This document shows, piece after piece, positions 1-11,444 of a stretch of DNA of 64,000 nucleotides. The DNA is from Fonsecaea monophora (lineage: Eukaryota > Ascomycota > Eurotiomycetes > Chaetothyriales > Herpotrichiellaceae), in contig NW_019173997.1 of the NCBI RefSeq assembly GCF_001642475.1, positions 62,001-126,000 on the forward strand, given 5' to 3'. A program made the position numbers and the translations under genes. Each line of letters starts with the position of its first letter. Positions within the stretch are counted from its first letter, which is position 1. The notes under the pieces were generated by a model. The model searched no databases. It saw only the letters and a list, made by a program, of their open reading frames with translations, and was not told the origin of the DNA.

Positions 1-1
1 C

Positions 2-1300
2 AGCGAGCTGAAAAGTAGGCTGGACAGACTAGAAAAGTACCGCCAAGAGAGCCTTCTACATTTTGATGCTCAATTGGAGCGGGCCTACCAAGCTCTAAGT
101 GATGTACGAGATTCATGTGCTCCTACCTTATCTGGTGAACTACTATGGGGTGCTGCGAGACATCGGGCCCTGATTCTGGTCGATACTCTGGAGACCAGGT
201 ACAACGACTTCATGCCGTCTCGAGAAAGTCTGGAACACAAAGCACAAGAGGGCATGCGAGTTATGGAATCCTTTCTCTTGGAGCTCGAGTCAGGGATGCT
301 TGAAAGGAAGAAGCAATTCATTGATTCAGGATGGAAGAAGGTCGACGACTCACTCAATGCTACCCGGGAAATACTGGAAGACGGTCTCGACAAAGCTTTT
401 CGGGCGAGAGATTTGCTCGCCGACTCCGTCTCTCACGCATTGACCCGAGCTGCCGAGACCAGGCTGATCCATTACGAAGATCTTCCCACGCCCTGGAGGA
501 ATAATCCCCACATCCTCAAGGGTTACCGATTCAACAAGACACAGCTCGAGTGCCTCACCACTATGTTTCACGCACACAATGAGATGGTGAACATTTGGTC
601 ACACACCATCGGCTTGCTCATTGTTCTTACTGTGGCTTTTTACTACTATCCTTCGTCATCAACATTTCCTCTGTCGACCAAAATGGACGTCCTGATTGCG
701 GCCTGTTTCTTCGCCGCTGCCTGCAAGTGCATGATTTGCTCCACGATGTGGCACACTATGAACAGCATCTCGGACAAGCGTTTGTTCGATCGTTTCGCTT
801 GTGTCGACTATACCGGCATTTCCCTGCTGGTGGCGGCGAGTATCCTTAGCACTGAGTGGACAGCCTTTTACTGCGAACCCATCTCGCGAGCGATTTATAT
901 GAGTCTGACCACGGCATTGGGAATAGCCGGAGCGATCCTACCGTGGCGGGAGAGTTTCAATCGTGCCGATATGGCTTGGTTCCGGGTGGCATTTTTTGTC
1001 ACCTTTGTCGTGGTTGGCTTTGCGCCGGTGTTACAACTGAACTATACGCGAGGAGCTGCCTGGACTTTCTATTTTTACGCTCCCGTTGCTAAAAGTATCA
1101 TGGTGTATTTCACAGGAGCTCTCATCTACGCAAGCCAAGTACCTGAAAAGTGGTGGCCTGGAACGTTCGACTACATTGGATGCAGTCACAATATCTGGCA
1201 TGTTGCTGTGGTCCTGGGCATCATCTTTCATTATTTTGCCATGTTAGACTTCTTCCAGGGCGCATTCACCAGGGCGAGTGATGGTTGTCGCTTGGGCTGA
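2..1300 (+). CDS. PAQR / haemolysin III-type membrane protein (5' partial)
   Basis: The reading frame is open from base 2, so the gene starts before the window; 432 codons are visible up to a TGA at 1298-1300. The first ~150 visible residues are soluble and heptad-rich (probably coiled coil). About seven hydrophobic segments follow. The family zinc-site pattern is present: a Ser/His/Asp group around STMWHT with a downstream FACVDYTG (visible residues ~245-275), and a late H-x3-H in CSHNIWHVAVV (~390-400). PAQR proteins include human adiponectin receptors and yeast Izh proteins, some of which have ceramidase-like activity and affect lipid and zinc homeostasis. The long N-terminal extension resembles yeast Izh3 more than the short Izh1/2/4 forms; that comparison is from general knowledge. 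Substrate unknown. Confidence 0.85.
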   Translation, partial: SELKSRLDRLEKYRQESLLHFDAQLERAYQALSDVRDSCAPTLSGELLWGAARHRALILVDTLETRYNDFMPSRESLEHKAQEGMRVMESFLLELESGMLERKKQFIDSGWKKVDDSLNATREILEDGLDKAFRARDLLADSVSHALTRAAETRLIHYEDLPTPWRNNPHILKGYRFNKTQLECLTTMFHAHNEMVNIWSHTIGLLIVLTVAFYYYPSSSTFPLSTKMDVLIAACFFAAACKCMICSTMWHTMNSISDKRLFDRFACVDYTGISLLVAASILSTEWTAFYCEPISRAIYMSLTTALGIAGAILPWRESFNRADMAWFRVAFFVTFVVVGFAPVLQLNYTRGAAWTFYFYAPVAKSIMVYFTGALIYASQVPEKWWPGTFDYIGCSHNIWHVAVVLGIIFHYFAMLDFFQGAFTRASDGCRLG

Positions 1301-1969
1301 TACAGTTGACAGTACGAGCATTTTGGTGGCTCGCAACGGGGTGTTGGTGAAGCATAGCGTGGCTGTCTTCTAGCGATGCATTGACTCCGGACCGGCTTTA
1401 CAATTTTGGTTGGTGTTGAGCCTGGTGTAATATTTTTGCTTTCAGATGGGCCGAGTTGGACATGCTCTCCTTGACCATGCCTACCACTACCGAGTACTAT
1501 AGCCCAATGCTACCTCTCACCCACCATCGTTGTGTTGAGCAGAGATCCTTTTCCTCTCTTCTATGGACCCGGCCATGCTACTGCTGGACGACTTGCCAAT
1601 ATTCGTTGAGCCTCCTTGCATCTTTACACCTCGACAACTGCTTATAACCACAGGAACCACCGTGGTCCTTCGCTGACCTTCCCCAGAGCCGCAGTCGATC
1701 AAAGTGCTGTGCGGAAATTGCCCGCCGACGTACAACCGAGTGACTGAGACGACCCCTCATTATTTCAACATTATCCAACTTGCCAACTCACTCGAACGAC
1801 GTTGCAGCTTGGTGTGTACGACAGAGAATCGTTTGAGACCAACAATCTGGCCGATCAACATACTCATTCCCATCTTCACGACCATGCCCACCACCTAAGT
1901 CCACGTCCTCTTTCAAACTGCGCACTTTCTCCAATATGTCCGCAAACCAACCAGTCCAGTGCGGGATGT
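1301..1969. other. Convergent intergenic region, no gene seen
   Basis: This stretch holds the 3' ends of the PAQR gene and of the MFS gene reading toward it. Only short frames with no recognisable protein character are present. Confidence 0.6.
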
Positions 1970-3736
1970 TCATGCCGCCGGCTGCTGCGCTTCTGCCGCC
2001 TCCTTGAGAGCCTTCTCCTTTCTCATCATCCTTCGAGAGAAGATGAAGACAAAGACACTGAACAGGAAGTAAATTGGCTGCAAGGTGATGGTCAAGATGT
2101 ACCCTTTGTGGAATCTGGGTGCCTCCACGGTTGGCCAGGCGAGAATTGGAACCCAAGAGTTGAAGGCCGTACCAGTGGCGAGCATGGAGCTGATGATAAA
2201 GGCTCGTTCTTCTGCGTCACCTGCGCATACCAGGTTGGCATGCGAATAGATGACTGGTGACAAAGACACAAGCATATAACCAATGGCCACGGCAAACCTA
2301 GCAACATGTCAGCTTCATCTTACGAACCTTGGCTGGGAAACTTACCATTTCCAGGCGAACGATGACTGGTCGTACAGGACAAAGCCCAGGGCAGCGATGA
2401 ATGTCATGAACGTGACGAAGCCGAACAAAGGGATCTTGGCCCGATCTCCCCATTTGTCGACCACCCACGAAAAGGTAAAGATGAAGACGACGCCCAAACT
2501 TGGACTGATGGCCTAGATCGGGGCGTCAGTGAGGAACACTCGATGTACAATGGAGGATGACTTACTGTATAGTTGTTCACCTGGAAGGTGTCGTACTGCG
2601 GCTGTGCTCTGAGCCACAGAATGTGTTGTTGCCACCAGCCCATGCCGAGAATCCAGATGATGTTCCACGGCACGAGAACCCAGAAATGCCATCGACCAAA
2701 GAACCTCTTGACCGACGAGAGAGAAAATGGCAATCCCTGCGGCGACTTGCGACCCACCAAGCGCATCCTCTCCAGCGCAAGAGCGTGCTCTTCTTCGGTA
2801 AGGAACCATCTCTTTGAGGTCCTAAGCGCACCTGGGAAGAAAGTTGCCCCCCAGAGAGCGATGGGAAAGGTGCACAGGGATCCGATTAGGAACATCCATC
2901 TCCATCCCGCGTGTCCAAGGCTGCCGTCGAGATTGCGATAGATTCGCGCAGCAAGAACACCCGTCGACACGGTTCCGACGCCAGATGACATGTAGAAAAT
3001 ACCAGCGCGACGCACAATCTCATCTGGTCGGTACCAACTCCCAAGGACATAATGAATCGAACAGAAAAAGGGCCCTTCGCAGAGACCGATAATGAGTCGG
3101 TACGCCGCCAACTGACCAAAACCTTTGGCCCAGAAACAAAGCATTGTGAAAAGGCCCCAGAGGAAGGTTGAGGTCGGGAGCACAATATGAGCCGGGATCT
3201 TGGTAACGAGCAGCGTCGATGGAATCATGGAACTAGGCGCATGGTCAGTACGAAGTCGATATCCCTGGACGATGACATACACTGCATATCCCACAGTGAA
3301 CACAGACTGCAACTGGACGTATTCGTTCCGCAGTAGTTTGAGGTCTGTTGGCGATATCAGTCCATGTCCCCAATACACAATGCCAGATCATCTCATACCT
3401 TCTCTCATCCCGCTAACATAAGCATTGGCGAGGATGCCGCGGTCAATGTACATGACCTAATGACATGTCAGCTTGCCTCAAGACACAAAAGGACGATTGG
3501 GATATGCGCACCCAGAAACCCATGCAGGCAAACGAGAGAATGGTAAAGTCAAGCTTCAGGACCAAGCGACGCTCCACTGGTCCATCATTCTTGTCGAACC
3601 AGGCAAGAAAACCTCTATCCTGGGCCGGGTGAGCGTTTGCTTTCTCAGAGGTCAACGGAAGTTCTTCTTTGGAGTCGCTGAGGACCTCTGAACCCGCCAC
3701 AGCGGTAACAACGACGTCTTCCTGCTGCTTCGACAT
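1970..3736 (-). CDS. MFS transporter, allantoate permease (Dal5/ACS) type
   Basis: Six exons on the minus strand: 3736-3512, 3456-3399, 3344-3281, 3232-2566, 2512-2346 and 2297-1970; all five introns are 48-55 nt and end GT..AG. Splicing gives a 502-residue protein, normal for the family. The N-terminus is a short charged tail; membrane segments begin at about residue 65 with the YIDRGILANAYVSGM region typical of anion:cation symporters of the Dal5 group. LCEGPFF, the Gly-rich SSGVGTVSTG stretch, the Trp-rich GWRWMFLIGS loop and the GMGWWQQHILWLRAQPQYDTF segment are also family-like. It should act at the plasma membrane and import an organic anion, vitamin or amide; the substrate cannot be read from the sequence. 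It is divergent from the Baeyer-Villiger-type gene, with 638 bp between start codons, suggesting shared control. Confidence 0.88.
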
Positions 3737-4374
3737 GGCTCTATGGATGTGGTAGATTTTGTTTCAAGTCAAAACTATCCATCCGCTTGCCAAAAAGCGT
3801 CTTGCATTGAACAGAGGACATGCAGTGCTCTCTAAATACCTTTTTAATCTTCGGTCATGGGGGAAATCCGGTCGTCTGGGTCCGGAAGCCTCAACTTCAG
3901 TTTACGCTATCTACATGCCATGGAATCACGACATCTGCCTCGTCGAACTCTTTTTTTGTTTTGTTTTTTTCTTTTTTGCCTCACACGGCATGCCCAATCC
4001 GACCGTTGAAGACTTATCTATTGTATCCGATGATCGGAATCATATAGGCGAGCACGCCATCCAGGAATCGTACCGCGGAACGTTATTGACAAGTTGTGGA
4101 CCACGTCCCCTTTCCTCCCTGGCAAAACGACCCGCTGGTATGGTCCGAAACGCGCTACTATGGTCGAGGCCGAACTCTTATGTTCGAGGCCGGCCAAGAA
4201 CGTATGGGTGGGTTTTATAGATCCAGCACGCGAGGGCGGTTGATTTCTTTGTACAAAGATCTTCAGAATCTTGGCTCCAAAAAACATTATCTACAGGGTC
4301 TCGAATGACCCCCGACGGTTTGTCCAATTGACAAGTTTATTCGATAACCCTTGGGATCATTGTCCTCTACCAAC
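3737..4374. promoter_or_regulatory. Divergent promoter between MFS transporter and flavin monooxygenase
   Basis: The 638 bp between two start codons facing away from each other must hold both promoters. A T-rich tract lies near 3951-3977. I could not identify a specific operator with confidence. Confidence 0.5.
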
Positions 4375-6276
4375 ATGGCTCTCTCATCCGAAAATAGCTC
4401 GAGACTGCCCACTCCAATAGTAACTGATGATTCTGATGGAGAGACAGGAGGCCCGCAAAGTGCAATTACCACGCCTGACGAGGACATTCCTGTGCCGCCA
4501 GGTCGATCCCAGTCAAGCAGGCCGGTTAGCGCCATCATCGTCGGCGCAGGAATCGGCGGAATTGCAACAGCAGTTTTGCTCTCGCACAAAGTCGACAATC
4601 TGACGTACACCGTATACGACAGGAACAGCAAGGTTGGAGGCACTTGGGCTGAAAACACTTATCCTGGTGTCAGATGCGACGTGCCATCCCACGTGTACCA
4701 ACTCACCTTTGCGCCCAATACCGACTGGAGCGAGTACTATTCCAAAGGTAGTGAGATCCAGGAGTACTATTCCCGAGTGGTCGAAGACTATGGAGTGAAG
4801 CCAAATCTTCGGCTATCGCACGAAGTTTTGTCTGCTCGATGGATCGCAGACACACGAGAGTGGGACGTCGAGGTACGAAACCTCTTGACTGGCGAGGTCT
4901 TCAGGAACCGCGCCGATTTCTTGATCTCGGCTCCTGGAAGAGTCAATGAGCCTCACTATCCCGACATCAAAGATCTGGCGACGTTCAAAGGCAAGGTCGT
5001 GCATACTGCCAGATGGGATTCAAGCATCGTTCTGGACAACAAGAGAGTTGCCATCATCGGGAACGGGGCATCTGGTCAGCAGATTTTGCCCAACATTGTG
5101 TCCCAAGTTGCCCACATTGACCACTATGTCCGTTCCAAAACCTATGTCAGCCCGACATTTCGTCAAGGCCTGCTAGAAGCTTCAGCTGAAATTCCGGGGG
5201 GTCTCGTCTACAGCGAGGACGAAAAGAAGACATTTCGGGAAAACCCAGCCGCATACCTGGCTTACCGCAAGGGACTCGACAAACAACATTACGGCGCGGT
5301 TAACAACCAGTTCGGGAAGCTGGGCACTGAAGCGAACAACAAACTGCGTGAGAGCCTTCTCTCAACCATGTTGCAGCGTCTCCATGGTGACAAAGAATGG
5401 CTGGCTCGACTGACTCCGGACTATGCACCCGGTTGCAAGCGGCTCACCCCTGCACCGGGTTATCTCGAGGCCATTATCGGGCCCAAGGTTGAATTCATCG
5501 ACGACAATATCATCGAGGCCACAGAGCACGGGTTAAAGACTGGCGATGGTAGCATCCGAAACGTGGACGTGATCATACTTGCAACGGGCTTCCAGAACGG
5601 ATTCTATCCTCGCTTCCCAACCATCAACAAGGACGGCGATGACCTGTCTCAGATTTGGCGTCCCGGTGGCAAAGTGGGATATCCCGAGACATACATGGGC
5701 GCCATGGCACCACAGACTCCAAACTACTTCTTCGTGCTCCAGGCTCAAGGCAATGCGTTCGGGGGTTCTGTGCCCTACCAGTGCGAAATCTCTGCGACAT
5801 ACATTGCCAAGGTGATCCGTAAAATACAACGACACCAGTACGCGACCGTGAGTCCCACTCTGGCCGCCGCAAGCGAGTTTAGCGAAGTGGTCGACCGATA
5901 TTTCAAAGACTCAGTTGTCAACGACGGGTGCCGGAGCTATTTCAAACTCGGGGGCCACACCGGCAGGGCGAGGAATGTCATTGGGTTTCCCGGAACAACC
6001 AGACAGAGGCTCGAGGTTCTCGCCGAGCCCAGGTGGGAAGATTTTGCCTTTGAGACCCTAGGTGGTGCTCGCATAGGAAGCGAGGACCAACACGGTACTG
6101 AGAGTGGTGGGGATGTGGTTAGCGTGGCTGGCAAGGCTGCGAAGAACCGCTTCCTCGGGTTCTGGGGCGATGGGAGGTCGGTCCTCGACGAGGCCAACGA
6201 CCTTGACGCAGTAACATACTACCTGAAAGAGGTGGGAAAAGTAGACCTCAGACGCTTGCACGAGGACTTAGTCTGA
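4375..6276 (+). CDS. FAD/NADPH-dependent monooxygenase, Baeyer-Villiger type I
   Basis: Intronless, 633 residues from the ATG at 4375 (the open frame extends slightly upstream but has no earlier ATG). An N-terminal FAD-binding Rossmann motif VGAGIGG sits at about residues 56-62. The BVMO fingerprint FxGxxxHTxxW is present as FKGKVVHTARW at ~204-214. A second dinucleotide motif GNGASG follows at ~229-234, and a C-terminal ILATGF motif is present. Type I BVMOs insert oxygen next to a carbonyl to make esters or lactones, using NADPH and O2, in the cytosol. The first ~45 residues are Ser/Pro-rich and probably disordered. Tandem with the FMN monooxygenase downstream and divergent from the transporter upstream, so a joint role in ketone or terpenoid-like compound breakdown or modification is plausible. 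Substrate unknown; a simple N-hydroxylating FMO is less likely because of the fingerprint. Confidence 0.9.
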   Translation: MALSSENSSRLPTPIVTDDSDGETGGPQSAITTPDEDIPVPPGRSQSSRPVSAIIVGAGIGGIATAVLLSHKVDNLTYTVYDRNSKVGGTWAENTYPGVRCDVPSHVYQLTFAPNTDWSEYYSKGSEIQEYYSRVVEDYGVKPNLRLSHEVLSARWIADTREWDVEVRNLLTGEVFRNRADFLISAPGRVNEPHYPDIKDLATFKGKVVHTARWDSSIVLDNKRVAIIGNGASGQQILPNIVSQVAHIDHYVRSKTYVSPTFRQGLLEASAEIPGGLVYSEDEKKTFRENPAAYLAYRKGLDKQHYGAVNNQFGKLGTEANNKLRESLLSTMLQRLHGDKEWLARLTPDYAPGCKRLTPAPGYLEAIIGPKVEFIDDNIIEATEHGLKTGDGSIRNVDVIILATGFQNGFYPRFPTINKDGDDLSQIWRPGGKVGYPETYMGAMAPQTPNYFFVLQAQGNAFGGSVPYQCEISATYIAKVIRKIQRHQYATVSPTLAAASEFSEVVDRYFKDSVVNDGCRSYFKLGGHTGRARNVIGFPGTTRQRLEVLAEPRWEDFAFETLGGARIGSEDQHGTESGGDVVSVAGKAAKNRFLGFWGDGRSVLDEANDLDAVTYYLKEVGKVDLRRLHEDLV

Positions 6277-6469
6277 GACCAGGCAGGTTGTTTTTGTTAG
6301 ATAACGATGTTTATTATTCGTTTCTCCTCTTCAATTGGCGCAATGATGAGCGCCGGTAATAGACGGCCGGTGGAGGCACCGAAAAAGGGCAACGCAGTGA
6401 ACTTGCTTTCATCGGAAGGAAGTCAAACCCCAGTCACAAACTGTCGACAAAGTCTACCTTAGACCTTGG

Positions 6470-6535
6470 TGCTTGCTGTTTGCTTGCTGTTTGCTTGCTG
6501 TTTGCTTGCTGTTTGCTTGCTGTTTGCTTGCTGTT
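6470..6535. repeat. 11-bp tandem repeat, six perfect copies
   Basis: The unit TGCTTGCTGTT is repeated six times without error, followed by a degenerate copy. It is located ~640 bp upstream of the FMN monooxygenase start. Confidence 0.95.
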
Positions 6536-6993
6536 TTCTTGTTGTAGCTTTGGCAGTGCAAAATTTACCGGCCACGTTTTGCTCCAGCGTGGTTACGAGT
6601 CAGAAGATAGTGTCTCTGTGCAGATAGAAGAATCATGTGCTGATCTGCTCGACGGAACATCAGTGGTTGAAAGCACTGTCAACCTCCTCCCTTGGCAGGA
6701 GTGTCGACTTCAGACGTTGGAATTGCGTGACAGGCCCAGAGCGAAGTATTCCCGATTAGGCCATTGGCTTCAACTTCCAGATAACGTCGCCCCCACCATG
6801 GGTCCTCGACCATGGACCATGATACTTGGCGCAAAGACATATTCATACCAGTCGACAACTAGGTTTGATCGCATCATTATCGTCGTGGATGGTAACAGCG
6901 ATAAACCGGGTCGCAAAGGCGACATCGGAGACGGCAGCTATCTGCGCTGTATCCGCCCCGGGTGGACTGGTCAAAGGTTGATTGGGATCGCAA

Positions 6994-7016
6994 GGCTGGC
7001 TGGCTGGCTGGCTGGC
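6994..7016. repeat. GGCT tetranucleotide microsatellite
   Basis: Nearly six GGCT units in a row. The complementary GCCA/AGCC repeat recurs near 34987 and 61497. Confidence 0.9.
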
Positions 7017-7176
7017 AAGATGGCCAAGAACCAAAAGGGGGAGGGTAGGGAGGGAGCGCACAGAGAATATCGGATGGTTGTGGCAGACTGATTTTTCTCA
7101 AGAGGTGCATTTCGCTCCCAATCTTCGACGAGACATTTCTAGGGCTAACCAAGATTGAGACGAGATTTGAGGGAAG

Positions 7177-9088
7177 ATGAGCAACGACGGCCAGAACGAC
7201 AAGCAGGCGAGGATCGCCATTGTCGACGATGCTCCTCCTCCTCCTCAGCCGAAAAAGCGCATTTTGCTCAATGCCTTTGACATGAATGGGATTGGTCACA
7301 TCAGGTGAGTTCCCATGAAGTGCGCTGCTTTCAAAGATTGAACACGACCATCTCTGCGCGAAGATGAAAAACATGAATTGACATGACAATATCATGGTCA
7401 AAGCCCAGGACAATGGCGCAACCCGGTCGACAAGTCCAAGTATAAGAACCGTCTGGACTACTGGATCAACCTCGCCAAACTGCTCGACCGGGGGAAATTC
7501 AACGCCCTCTTTCTCGCCGACAACTTCGGATCGCACGATGTCTTTGGCGGCAGTCATGCGCCGGCCATTCGAGCGGGCACCCAGTGGCCGATGTATGATC
7601 CTTTCGTGGTAGGTTGATCAATCCAAGAATTCGCATCTTGGAAATAGTTCTGTCACTTACACGCGCGACAGATCATTTCGGCCATGGCAGCAGTCACGAA
7701 AAATGTGGCTTTTGGCGTGACTTCGTGTACGACTTTTGAACCGCCTTTTCTTCTGGCCAAACGCTTTTCCACCTTGGACCATGTGACCAAGGGCCGCATT
7801 GCCTGGGTGAGTAGTCATTGGGAATGCTTCGACCCGATTAGACCCAGGTCAGTTCTGTGTTGGCGTGAACCAACTGACTGACCGTGTGGTGCGTATAGAA
7901 CATTGTGACCTCGTGGTCGGACAACGCTGCCCGGGCTGTGGGCCTGGAGCAACTGCCCGAGCATGATCTGCGCTACGAAATGGCCGAGGAGTATCTCAAC
8001 CTCATGTACAAGTAAGTCCAGGCCTTTCTCCATCGGACTCTGATGTGGTCAGCTCTCCATGTCAATGGTTGCTGTATAAACTGTGGGCCTGTTAACTGAA
8101 CATTGACACAGGCTTTGGGAGGGTTCTTGGGCTGATGACGCCGTGGTGCAAGACTCTGCAAATGCGACATACACCGACCCGTCCAAGGTCCGGAAGATAG
8201 AGCATCGAGGCCGCTTCTTCAAGTGTGTGAGCGCTCACTTGGTCGATCCTTCACCACAACGAACACCGGTGCTCTTTCAGGCGGGCATGTCACCGTGAGT
8301 ATTGTGACCTTGCAAAATTTGCAGAATCAAGCCACTATGCGTGTTCCCGCTAACTCTATGGCAGAGCAGGTGCAGCGTTTGGAGCGAAACACGCCGAATG
8401 CATCTTCATCGGAGGACGAACCCCGGGATATTTGCGCGGCAAGATCACAGAGACACGGCGGCTGGCAGCTACTCAAGGCCGTAACCCTCGCGATCTGAAG
8501 TTTTTCGTCCAATTCACCCCGATCCTGGCGCCGACCGACGAAGAAGCACAGGCCAAGCTGGACGAGTATCGAAAATATGCCATTCCCGAGGGCGGCCTCG
8601 CCCTGTTCTGCGGCATCACCAAGATCGACGTCAGCCAGTTTCCCATCGACGAGCCATTCCCCACCGACCGCAATCATCCGGCATACAAAGGCCTCAGCGA
8701 CCGTGCCATCGAAGCTCTGACGACTAAGCCCGAGAGATGCCAGGTCTGGACCCCACGGGAATTGGGCAATTTCCAAGCCATCGGAGGCAGTGGAACGTTC
8801 ATCGCGGGTAGCCCCGTCACCGTGGCCGACGAGATGGAGCGCTGGCTCAATGAAGGCGATGTGGACGGGTTCAACATCGGCCATGTCGTCGTGCCCGGGG
8901 CGTGGGAGGATGTGGTTGATCTACTGATCCCCGAGCTGGAGAAGAGGGGGTACAACCAGGACTATCCCACGCCCGACGAGAGCACGGCACGGGAGAATTT
9001 GTTTGGCACCCCCGGAGATGCAAAGCTGAGAGCGGACCATCCGGGCAGAAAGTTCGCTTTTGATCAGTATGGCAAGACCTGGGAGTGA
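7177..9088 (+). CDS. FMN-dependent luciferase-like monooxygenase (NtaA/SnaA/DszA type)
   Basis: Six exons: 7177-7304, 7404-7608, 7672-7806, 7899-8011, 8112-8294 and 8365-9088. Introns are 63-100 nt, GT..AG, and the frame stays open throughout to give 495 residues. The N-terminal strand KKRILLNAFDMN, the GQWRNP loop, LADNFG, the SFEPPFLLAKRFSTLDH-type core and the C-terminal AGSPVTVADEM and GDVDGFNIGH stretches are characteristic of the nitrilotriacetate/pristinamycin/dibenzothiophene sulfone monooxygenase branch of the bacterial luciferase-like superfamily. These TIM-barrel enzymes use reduced FMN from a separate reductase. None is visible nearby. Some relatives act as type II Baeyer-Villiger enzymes. 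It lies between the BVMO and a Zn2Cys6 regulator, all on the same strand. Substrate unknown. Confidence 0.88.
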
Positions 9089-9916
9089 TCTCGACTCGGC
9101 TCGACCCTATACACCTGAAACGGGAGATGGGGTTTGACAGTGGAGGAGGCGGCTGTCCGATAAAATTCTGTGGATGGAGAGATCTTTGGACTGAATGACT
9201 CGAACGAGCAAGATCTCAATGAACTTGTCCGCTCGTGAAAAAAGAAACCTAGTAGAGTTGTATGTACCAGTGTCTGACTATGGTGAGATAATTCCCCAGC
9301 CGTCTCTTTGACCCTCTGGGGAGGAAGAAAAAAAACAATGCGCATTTTCAGCACCAAACCTACCCATATAGACCGCAGGAGGAGGATTCAGTAGACCCTC
9401 AATGCGGCCCAACTTGTTCAAAACCGAGGATGGGCATCTTTCCAGCCCCGAATCTGAGGGTGTTGGGCAAGACCTACCACGGCGACGGGGAGTCCGCCAG
9501 GGGTCATACAACGAATGACCTGGCGAGACCCTCTCGGGATCAGCCGTTGAAGCCAAAGCCCAATTCGACTACAGGATCCGAATACGAAAATTTCCCTTTT
9601 TGAAACCCCGAGTGCCTGAAGTCTAAGTTCGAAAAATGCGTTTGGGTCTGACAGTCGCAGCAAAGACGAATCTCCCTCGCGGATGCGCGAAATGTCACTT
9701 CAAGGCAATCTCGATCTCTCCGTCAGACTCCTCCATTTCCTTTCCCACAACCTCACGCCCGAGTCGACACGATCCCAGGACAATGTGGCAGCCTAACGTC
9801 GAGACGGGCAAATATCGTATCAATCCTCCATCTATCCCTTCTGCATCCTTGCAGTTTTCTCCCCGCAACTGCACCGACATTGTTGGCGCCAACTCGGCGG
9901 CCGAGTTGAGTTTACT
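9089..9916. other. Intergenic region, no gene seen
   Basis: This holds the 3' end of the FMN monooxygenase and the upstream region of the Zn2Cys6 regulator. Only short frames without recognisable features occur. Confidence 0.55.
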
Positions 9917-11444
9917 ATGGCACCGAGCCTACCTCCAGGTGCACAGCAGCATACCACACTGAGACAAGGAAAGGCCATGCAGTCAGTGTTCAGGGTCACC
10001 CTTGAATCCGCTACATCAAGGACCGGCAGATTGTCCAAAGCAGAAAAGACACCAGTTCATACGAGGAGGTCCCACAAGAAGTCGCGGCACGGCTGCAGGA
10101 CCTGTAAACAGCGACGAATCAAGGTAGTTTTCTCTCCGAGTACTCGGATGTACGGACAGCCTGGTGAGTGGACTAATGCATTATCTCTAGTGCGATGAGA
10201 ACAGAGATGGTGGTTGTCTCAAGTGCCAGAGCCATGGACTTGCTTGTGATTATAACAAAGGAGCCCAACTGCCGTCCCGTGCTTCTGTCATCCTACCAAA
10301 GCAGCAGCAGCAGCAACATGGTTCTCCTACGTCTTCCTGCTCAAGCGACAATGGTTCGCGATCCTTGGTCAGAAAAATTCGTCAAGAATCGAGCTCAAGA
10401 TCTCTCGTACCCCTAACACTGGTTCGCAACCCACCTTCTCCTTTTCCGTTCGAAATCCCCGGGCAAATGACCTCTATGGTACACACATTCAGTCATTTTG
10501 GCACCGTCACATACTGCTCGATGGGATCCAACATGGGACAAGAGATCATACGAACCACTGCTTTCGATCTGGCCCTCGAAAAGCCCTACCTCATGCACGC
10601 AGTGAATGGTGTCTCGGCTGCACACCTATGTCATCTTCTTCCTGCTGCTCGACACCCGGCCCAACATAACCAGAACCAGCTGACGAACTTCTACCACTTT
10701 CAGAGGGCATTGCAACTCTTTCGCGATGAGCTGGCGACCGGTGTTACCAAGGCCAACATGAATGCTCTGCTATCGACGGTGATGCTGATTTGCGTCCATC
10801 AATTTATGCTCCCCCAATCTCAACCGGATCCTGGAACGAGTTTCGTGTACGCACCGGCGGAGCGTCGAAGTGAGTGTCTGAGGTGGTTGACGATTCAGCA
10901 TGGGTTTAATGCCCTGTATGCTGAGCTGGGTGAAGTGATTTGGGGATCTGTCTGGAATCCGGTTTTCACGGACTCGGATATCAAGGAACTCGCGTCTACA
11001 ATCATGACTGCAGAGGCCGGCGACGATATTCATGCCTTGTTTCTGGAGCTATGCGAGGTTACCCCGGACGCGTCGTCTCAGAACAACCCTTATTACGAGG
11101 CGTTGGAGCATCTACTCTTCACACGAAGACTCAAGCCGGGGATGAATACCTTTAACAAGCTGGTCACATTCGTCGGGTCGGTGGAAGGAGACTTTCTTCA
11201 ACTGTTGCTTTGTAGAGACAAGCGAGCACTGTTGATCCTGGCCCATTGGTTGGCATTGATGATTGGGCTCGATCAGTGGTGGAGCAGTGCAAGATGTAAG
11301 AATGAATGCGTCGCCATCACGACATTCTTGATGCACGATCAGGATGAAAGGGTTAGAGCGTTGCTACGATTTCCTGCTCAGCTTGTGGGAATCGATCTGA
11401 TGGCGGTCGAGCTGTTGGACGGACACAGCATAATAAGCTCGTGA
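9917..11444 (+). CDS. Zn2Cys6 transcription factor
   Basis: Two exons, 9917-10123 and 10191-11444, separated by a 67-nt GT..AG intron that interrupts the zinc cluster just before its third cysteine. Splicing gives 486 residues. Cysteines lie at positions 60, 63, 70, 78, 81 and 88 (C-x2-C-x6-C-x7-C-x2-C-x6-C), preceded by a basic patch KKSRH and followed by a basic, Ser-rich linker with poly-Gln. The rest is an alpha-helical regulatory domain of the fungal-specific type (upstream-sterol-uptake-control-like layout, with a YRAL-like FYHFQRALQLFRDEL helix). It is a nuclear DNA-binding regulator. Its position at the end of the transporter, BVMO and FMN monooxygenase group makes it a candidate regulator of that group, which is inference from proximity. 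Confidence 0.88.

Larger units (their letters stand above)
6277..7176. other. Intergenic region with two short tandem repeats
   Basis: No supported gene in 900 bp between the two monooxygenase genes. It contains an 11-bp tandem array (6470-6535) and a GGCT array (6994-7016). A frame of about 200 codons runs through here from 6480 but is largely made of the repeat and lacks protein character. Confidence 0.6.

Noticed and set aside
6480..7091. 203-codon frame over the 11-bp repeat
   Set aside because: First part is only translated repeat (Leu/Ala/Cys); no downstream domain.
7305..8364. Possibility that the FMN monooxygenase is a pseudogene because its ORF is broken into pieces
   Set aside because: All five breaks coincide with GT..AG introns that restore frame without loss of conserved blocks.
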